From NCBI GenBank assembly GCA_037178675.1, contig JAYMGJ010000301.1:1-50377 (forward strand): a DNA stretch of 50,377 nt, in the 5' to 3' direction. A program made the translations under genes and the position numbers. This stretch comes from Scleroderma bovista (lineage: Eukaryota > Basidiomycota > Agaricomycetes > Boletales > Sclerodermataceae). Positions 43,622 through 50,377 of this stretch are shown piece by piece (within the stretch, counting starts at the first letter, position 1; each line of letters opens with the position of its first letter). A model generated the notes under the pieces. It saw only the letters and a list, made by a program, of their open reading frames with translations, made no database searches and was not told the DNA's origin.

Positions 43622-46431
43622 GCACGTCTTCGTTTCCTCCCACTTATTTATTGCTTTTTCTCGTGAGTCGTCCCCTCGCCACCGCCCCCGCAATGCACTG
43701 ATATCCATCCCTCAGACACATTCCGCCGTATTGCTGTCTACCCCATCTACGACGTCATCATTCGCTCGTGACTCACGGACTCTATGTTGTCTATCCAATA
43801 TGTCGTCGCTCGCACTCTGACCGCATTTCCCCCCCTCATTGTATTACCATACGTATACCGCCACCCCCCGTGCATTACTTTATCCGCACAACTATTACTA
43901 TCCCGCAGACACCCAAACGCCCCACCTCCTTCCCCTTCTTAGGGGGACGTGCGGTGGACTCGTGAGCTGTATTTCCCCCCTGCCCAGGACTTGTACGATC
44001 ACCAAGAGAGAGACGTTGTGAGATGAGCGGAGTACAGTGGAGTTCGGAGGTGATGATCGCATACTGCATTGCCATTTTCGGACATGGTGGATGGAAGTGG
44101 AAAGGCACGCAGTTAGGTTTCGGGATTGCCGGAAGCCGGAGAGAGGGACAGACAAGGGCAGGGGGGTAGCGAGTAATATTAATTCGATCGTTGTCGTTCA
44201 CGTTGTCAGTATGGATGGTCGCTGTTGTGTATTCGCTCCGATCCTACCACTTTCCCATGACATGAATTGGATTTTCTTGTTTTGTTTTTATCATTCACCA
44301 AGCCTGTCCCACGCGCCGCATCCTTTTAATATTCCGACATTCCAAAGTATCGTGTGAGGCTTGCGGAGCGGCAAGTTTATTGTTCTTTCTCGGACCGGAG
44401 TGAATCAATGACGACATGAAGCAACCCGGCGCCTTGTGTTGCACGTATCCCTTATTGTCACTACCTAGCAAGCTCCGATGTTTCAAGTTGCCTAAATCGA
44501 CGAGGCGCTCGAGGACGACACCGTTCCCAGTCACTGGTGCGAAAACATGGCTTGTCGCCGAGTCTAGAGCAAACACTGTGAATCATGGATATATGAACAA
44601 GATACGCCCGACTTGAAAGTAAACAAACGACCGCAATCTTGGCTCGGGGGCGTAGCACCCAAGGCGAGACTTGACCAAGCAGGGACTAACACCGGCGGAT
44701 GAGCATTGCCTCGGAGGCATAATGTCATTTTAGATACGATAATCTCGATCTAGATAACGAAGAGATGCGAAGGGAAAGAAGACAGAAATGTCGGAGTATA
44801 GTAGTGAGATCGGTTCTGACGGCGTCTCCAGCGGAAGTTCTTGCCCTCGATCGACAGCCGTAAATCCTGGATTGGGAAACTGCCAGTCAATCTACCCGAA
44901 ATTCCTTGCTTCGTGTGGCAGACAGGTTATAGACCATGTTGCTCAACCTCGGTCTCGGGAAAACTCCTTGAGAACGGGTAGTCGGCACGAGATTACCATA
45001 CGGTCCGCTGTGACCGCTGCTGGTGACTGGCGTGGTATCTCCCACAGCTCTGCCACACACACGCCACGTTCCTAGCTTGGCCAATTAACATGCAAGTAAG
45101 TATCATATCTGGTTTCCATTGCCAGCCCTTTGTGATGGGATGATACCACCATCTGTGCATCCCGCCATGTCGCCATCCATGTACCGCCTTCATCGGACGT
45201 GCTTCGGACAGTGTCCTTTCAATCAGATAGTGCCGTAGCATGGGAAGGGGGGAGGAGGGCACGTACCTAGTCACATCGACGGATCCGACGGATATTCGAC
45301 GTCGACCTTGGTACCTCAATACAGGAAATAGTAGAACCCAATACAAATCGACCTTTGCCTCGTGCGTAACACCGGTACAAGGTACTTTTGCTGTGCCACG
45401 GCATAACACACACACTATGCTATTCTGGAAATGGATTAAAAATCAAACACGAGTAGTTCATGTAAGAGTGGACAGGACAGGACATGAATAACATACATAT
45501 TCGTAAGGGCGTCAACGCTGCACTGCAGCACGCCACCCCTACTCTCTTTCCTTGTCCGTTAGGATGCCGGGTTCTCGGTCGCTGGGATGTGGCCGCACTG
45601 GCGCACACGTGTCTGCCACGTCATGGATCGATCGGATTCGGACGCTCAGCGCTTGAGTCAACCTTGTCTTCAGGTCGTCCCACCTACATAGTTGACGGAG
45701 AACGGAGACGGGTGGTGGTGTCAAGGATATGTACCCCTGACCAAAGTTTTCATTTTGAACGTCGTGGCTGTACCAGTTATTCCCCCCTTACTTGCCTCGA
45801 ATAAGCAAGAGTGTGTGAGAGATATATGATGTATATGACAGAAATTGAAAAAAATGGGTGCAGACCTTCCATACAGGGTGCAGCTGGTTTAATTACAACG
45901 GGCACGAACGAGACGCTTCAAGATAGGCATCGGCGAGGTACATACTGGCATAGCTTAGCGGCTCGGATGCGGTATGGCCATGAGGGTGAGAGTGAGCTAG
46001 CGTGCCCATCTTGTCTAATAATAATTTAGTGTCAGAACTGGGCCTGGGACTGCGACCGGGGACGGCCAGTTTCATTGAACCTGCGTGTGCACATTTCGGC
46101 CCACCAAGGAAGCTGGCATTATCGAAGCCTTCCAGTGGCACAAACCCACACGTTGGCGCCACCGTTGGTGTTGCGATAAGCCAGATAACTGGCTCTTTCA
46201 AGCATCATGGTCGCTATGGGGTGCCACTGTCGCGATGGACGTGTCAGAACGACGTGCTATCGCAGGAGAATGCGTTTTTTGCAATGGTGACTGTTGGCAT
46301 CCCTTTTCGCTTCATCGATTTTGGATGGAATCAGGGTTGTTAGCGTCGCCTTCCCACGAAACTGTATTGCCGACACTGACCTTGGTCTCGACGGCGACGC
46401 TGTTGCACAACTTTATAAGAACATAAAGAAA
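43622..46431. other. About 2.8 kb intergenic; no firm gene
   Basis: Open frames in all directions stay below 145 codons. None has a recognisable motif or a convincing splice chain, including plus 44788-45075, minus 44993-45415 and plus 46002-46343. The right end should contain the promoter of the crotonase gene. TTTATAA at 46412 lies too near its start codon (46432) to be a normal TATA box. Confidence 0.5.
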
Positions 46432-49147
46432 ATGGCGTCAGGACCTTCGCATTTTACGATGCCCCCGCCCACCACATCCACCGACCTCAAGGTCTCTTTC
46501 CCTGAAGAGCACGTGCTGCTGTTGACGCTCAATCGCCCGGAGAAACGGAATGCCATGAGTCCCTCTCTCTCGCAAGAGATCGGGAAAGTGTTGGCGTGGT
46601 TCGATGAGGAGCCCAGCTTATGGTGCGTACGCGTCTTCGTGGTCTTTTCATCGAGTATGATATACTGACATCTTACGCTTGGGGGGATTTGAATGGCGTC
46701 ATGTTGGTCGATGCATATATCTACGACCGGTTCGGCTCACAAGGGTCGTGATTGTCACAGGCGAGGGAAAAATGTTCTGTGCAGGCGCCGATCTCTCCGC
46801 GTACGTGCCTAACTTGGTTCTCCTCCGAGTACATCAAGTTTCTTACCAATGTCACGCCTTTTGTGTCCACCCGCAGCTGGGCTCAATCGCAGTGGTCAGG
46901 AACGTCCAACGAAGTAGAGGTCGGGGCAACATCTCTACACGGCTTTGGTTCCATCTCGCGACGGCGCACGTCGCTGAAGCCCATGATTGCGGCGGTCAAC
47001 GGTTCCGCATATGGTGGCGGTGTGGAAATGATCCTGAATTGTGATCTCGTCGTCGCAAGTCAAGATGCCGTATTTGCGTTCCCAGAAGTGAAGAGGGGAG
47101 TGTTGGCGGGACAGGGAGGTGAGTACCATCGACAACATTTTACACGCACAGTTCACGTGGCCGAGGCGTGCATGTATGCGTGTCTCGTTCCAATCTATCG
47201 GGTCTCTGACCCGGCCCGCTTCGCGTTGAGCGTAGTAGCTTGCGTGATCCCTGTGTGACTGTCACTGTGATGGGACGGTGGAGGGGGGGGGGCGTCGTCG
47301 TCGTGTTTGTAGGAATTGAACCCGTTTCCGACGGAAGGAACTATGACTGCATCCCCCCACCTATGCATCACTTACCCCGCGGGACGGAGGATAACGTACA
47401 TACGTACGCGTCCCACCTGTGCAGGTCACTTGAAAAAGACACGCGTCATTCATTCGTTCTTCTTGGGCTATCTCTTGGCCGAGTTACGCCCATCCTCGTG
47501 CTGCACATATACGGAGATGCAAGATACATAGATATGCGTCTAACAGCGTGTTTACTTTTCCAGGTATTCCTCGGCTAGCAAGGTCCGCAGGACACCAGGT
47601 ATGTTAACTCATTCCGTTGCACCAGTATGGACTAAGTGACATCCCCCGGGAATCATATCCCCGAACACGTGAATCCATATTCTGCTCATCCACATAACTT
47701 CGCATTTCCTCCGCTGGGTTCTTTCACCGGGACAAAAACATTGCGTCACATATATTGATGCTCATATCACCTCTCTGGAATTTCCGAATAATGGATGCGG
47801 CCCCCATTCCGGATGTGACGAGCACAGCTTGCTTCTGAGCTGCTCTTGCTGGGGAACCCTGTCAGCGCAGTCGAAGCAAGAGACAAGTATCGATTGTGAG
47901 TATGAATCACATCCATATCTCCTTTTTTTTTTGGTGACTTTTCCTGTCCGCCTTATCCTTCCTTGTATTTGTCTCTTCATGTGATTCTTCGGCACCTTTG
48001 CTCATCCTTCCTTTATTCTTCCGCCCTTTTTGCTCTTTTTTTCACACTGGTGCTTCACGCTATTAATCACCGTGTCGTGTACATCATCTCTTTGTCTCTC
48101 TGGCACCTGGCGTGGCTGGCTGCATTAGTAGGGAGCGAGGATCACATCGCATTGATCAGTAACTCACGTCTGTAAACGTTACCGTCGATGAAAACGCACG
48201 TGCATCGCGCTCTCCTCGTTTTCTATACTTCGTGTTCTGTTTACTCGAAACGGGTCTTTTTTCGTTCTTCTTGTTGGTCTTCATGGCGGCACGTCTGCCG
48301 TGTACATTTGAGAAACAGCTATCATGGCTCTTCTCTTCTCGAATGTTGATTAGACTGCTCGCGTCCCCGTGCTGTCGCTGCTTCCCTCTTTCTTTCTGCC
48401 TTCTTGTATTCTCTCGCCCCGGTTTATTCCATCCCATTGCGTTCCGTCTTTCTTCTACCGCTGGTAGCACTCTTCTGTGCACTCTCCTTTTCTTTTCCTT
48501 TGTACCCCCTTACTTACGCCATGTTTTCTGTAGCGTTAATACGGTCGTCGATCCTGCTTCCGTCCTTCCGACCGCTCTATCTTACGCCCGTACAATGATG
48601 TCCAATTCGCCGGACTCGGTCCAGAGCACGAAAGAAGGCCTGCTCTTCTCCCAGCTTGCTCACATCGAAGAGTCGGTCCAAATGCATGCGTTGAGTGCTG
48701 CCAGTCGGAGATTGTGGAGAAGTAGAAATATAAAGGTGCGTTCCTGTATATTGCTACCGTATTAATATGTTCCGTGCGGAGGTGCATGGAGCGTCATTAG
48801 TATTTTGGCTGGTGTTTCTGTTTCTGTTATGCTGATTGGCTTGTTCGTTTGTAGGAGGGCTTGCTTGCGTTTATGGAGGTAAGCAAGCGATGGACTGTTC
48901 AGACGTATCGTCATTGATGTGACAATTCAATGCTGCACAATCTGATGTCACATGATATGCGACTGTTACCCGCATGACCTGCAACGGCATCAATTCACAT
49001 GGCTACCTACGATGTGTCGCATGATCTCTGTATCACTTGACACCTTCCTGACATTGCTGGACATGACGTTTACGGACCAACTTCGACGCAATACAATTCC
49101 TGGAACAGAAACGAACACCGAAGTGGACGGATCCTGCTAAACTCTAA
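46432..49147 (+). CDS. Enoyl-CoA hydratase/isomerase (crotonase) family protein, probably peroxisomal
   Basis: Exons 46432-46622, 46744-46800, 46877-47118, 47564-47598, 47828-47895, 48534-48735, 48855-48878 and 49109-49147 join in phase into 285 codons. The fold signature is complete: LLTLNRPEKRNAMS, VVIVTGEGKMFCAGADLSA (first oxyanion region), IAAVNGSAYGGGVEMILNCDL (second oxyanion Gly) and FAFPEVKRG. Glu133 and Glu153 sit 20 residues apart, like Glu144 and Glu164 of rat mitochondrial enoyl-CoA hydratase, so hydratase chemistry is plausible. The protein ends in AKL, a peroxisomal PTS1 signal, pointing to peroxisomal fatty-acid or branched-chain acyl-CoA breakdown. Exons 7 and 8 are only 24 and 39 nt. 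Two introns (47119-47563 and 47896-48533) are unusually long and pyrimidine-rich for this genome. Confidence 0.93.
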
Positions 49148-50377
49148 TCATTAGTCTCTGTGCAACTGTACCGCAGCTATGGAGATACGTGTAAAGGCGC
49201 ATTATACGTATGGGTGCAAGGCCGCCTATAACGGGCAGGTGGAGATAAGCCAAACAACTATACTTTCACCGTCTTATTTATCCTGTGGCGTCTGGTATGA
49301 ATGTTTGATCCAAGGTCCTCCTATGGCGTTTTTATATCCATATCCTCGTGTGTATGTGGGGAAGGGAACGAAGCGGTGGAGTAGACAGGATCCGAGGAGG
49401 GTGCATGATAAGGAACCATGCTCGAGCAGAATTCACCATTGGGTTCTGAGCAACTTAATATACCTGGTAGTATGACGCCATCTAGTTGGCCTATGACCCA
49501 GTTGCCAATTGTCCCCAGACCCTATACATCGAGCTCCAAAAAGTATCTATCAAGGGGGGTGATGTCCATCACTTCTCTGAGCAGATATATACAATTGATT
49601 TCTCTATATATTCCCTCATGGAAAAGCTGCGCTCTAGGCTTGTCGATGTATAATATCAGGGGCTACGCGACGCCCGGTGATCTACGGCCTCCATGTAGTT
49701 ATGTTACGCCAATGCGCAAGGTGTGCACACATGCAGTGCATGTAGATCGTAAAGAGGACGGAAGGTACGCACCTAACTGGGTACCATGTGTGACCAAAAC
49801 AAGATATCCAGGGTCGCAAGTGGGTGCCTTCTCCGAGTTTCAGTAGTAAATACTATTACTCCTGGATGAATATCAAGTAAGGTCATCTGGAGAGAAATTG
49901 GAAAGTTAGGAACAAGAGCATGGCGGATGCCCGAGCGCCCTCGCCTAAGGTTGTGTTGTTGCTATCGCTTATGATACTTACTTACATGCGGTTCCCTGTA
50001 AGGCGATGAAAAAAGTCGAGTTGGGATTGGTAATATAGTCATAATGATGTCGGCAATGAGCCATGTTTGATCATCGTTAACGTGAGCATCGAGCACGTCA
50101 AGATACGAAGGTCGGAAGATATACATAGACTGTGAAGCAATGATCAGGAAAGATGCGAGAATCAAAGGACGCAGGGAGGGAAAAAGATGCAAGGAAATGG
50201 AAAGGAACTTCCTGTTCTCGGGAAATGAAACTGGAATCAATGTGCAAAGCACTGCAGTGGGACGCAGCCTCACCAGTCCGAAATCCCACATTCCCCACAT
50301 TCCCCTACATATATGTAGTATCAAGGATTTAGACCAGCGCGAATGGCGGGTAAACGTGTAAAAGGCAAGTAAGGAAT
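49148..50377. other. Window end; possible edge of a membrane-protein gene on minus strand
   Basis: A minus-strand frame (49962-50324, 120 codons) has two hydrophobic segments, LILASFLIIASQSMYIF and WLIADIIMTILPI, and could be exons of a gene running past the window end. Splice sites were not convincing. Between 49148 and 49960 only motif-free plus-strand frames are seen. Confidence 0.35.

Noticed and set aside
46002..46343. 113-codon plus ORFs upstream of the crotonase gene
   Set aside because: Two overlapping frames of equal length with no motifs, lying in the presumed promoter and leader.

Overview
The window looks like a mushroom-forming basidiomycete (Agaricomycetes). The evidence is the dense 45-65 nt GT-AG introns with CTNAC-type branch points, a KDZ transposase of the cysteine-cluster type, a Crinkler-type protein, and single-copy eukaryotic genes (NIF3, TPX2-like, a crotonase) whose frames join only after splicing. 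No bacterial operon structure, tRNA, rRNA or CRISPR array was recognised.

Left part (1-22,300) is an accessory, repeat-dominated block. It opens with about 50 copies of a 19-nt minisatellite. Then comes a pair of ~1.24 kb LTR-like sequences in inverted orientation (1330-2580 and 3689-4917) around a different repeat rich in an ACTCCGG motif. Next are a decayed Ulp1 protease fragment (7771-8560, minus), a second ACTCCGG-rich repeat (8570-10105), and a long decayed KDZ transposase gene (about 10106-18050, minus). The KDZ gene is split by a 4.5-kb Ty1/Copia element (11071-15571, target duplication AGGCT) and by a solo LTR (16509-16790, target duplication AATCA). Upstream lie a truncated basidiomycete-type ORF, 149-151 bp tandem repeats, a second solo LTR, a Pif1-like helicase scrap and a 34-codon ubiquitin fragment.

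Middle part (22,398-29,757) carries better preserved genes. A four-exon Crinkler-type gene encodes two ubiquitin-like domains, a PD-(D/E)xK nuclease-like segment and a kinase-like segment (672 aa). A nine-exon gene encodes a multi-pass membrane protein (447 aa) with an in-frame stop just before its last predicted membrane segment. A small two-helix ORF and a complete seven-exon NIF3/DUF34 gene (309 aa) follow, divergently arranged.

Right part (29,758-50,377) holds about 6 kb with no recognisable gene, then a three-exon TPX2-like spindle protein gene (36-39.8 kb). After it come a long unrecognised minus ORF, a small cysteine-rich ORF, and a complete eight-exon crotonase gene (46,432-49,147; 285 aa) with both catalytic glutamates and a C-terminal AKL peroxisomal signal. 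The last ~1.2 kb may hold the edge of another membrane-protein gene.

The most unusual signal is structural. The Copia LTRs and two otherwise diverged solo LTRs share one module: a CCTCAGT...ACTGAGG hairpin, immediately followed by a 5' splice site, a 47-58 nt intron-like stretch and a 3' splice site, with the hairpin sequence partly repeated downstream.
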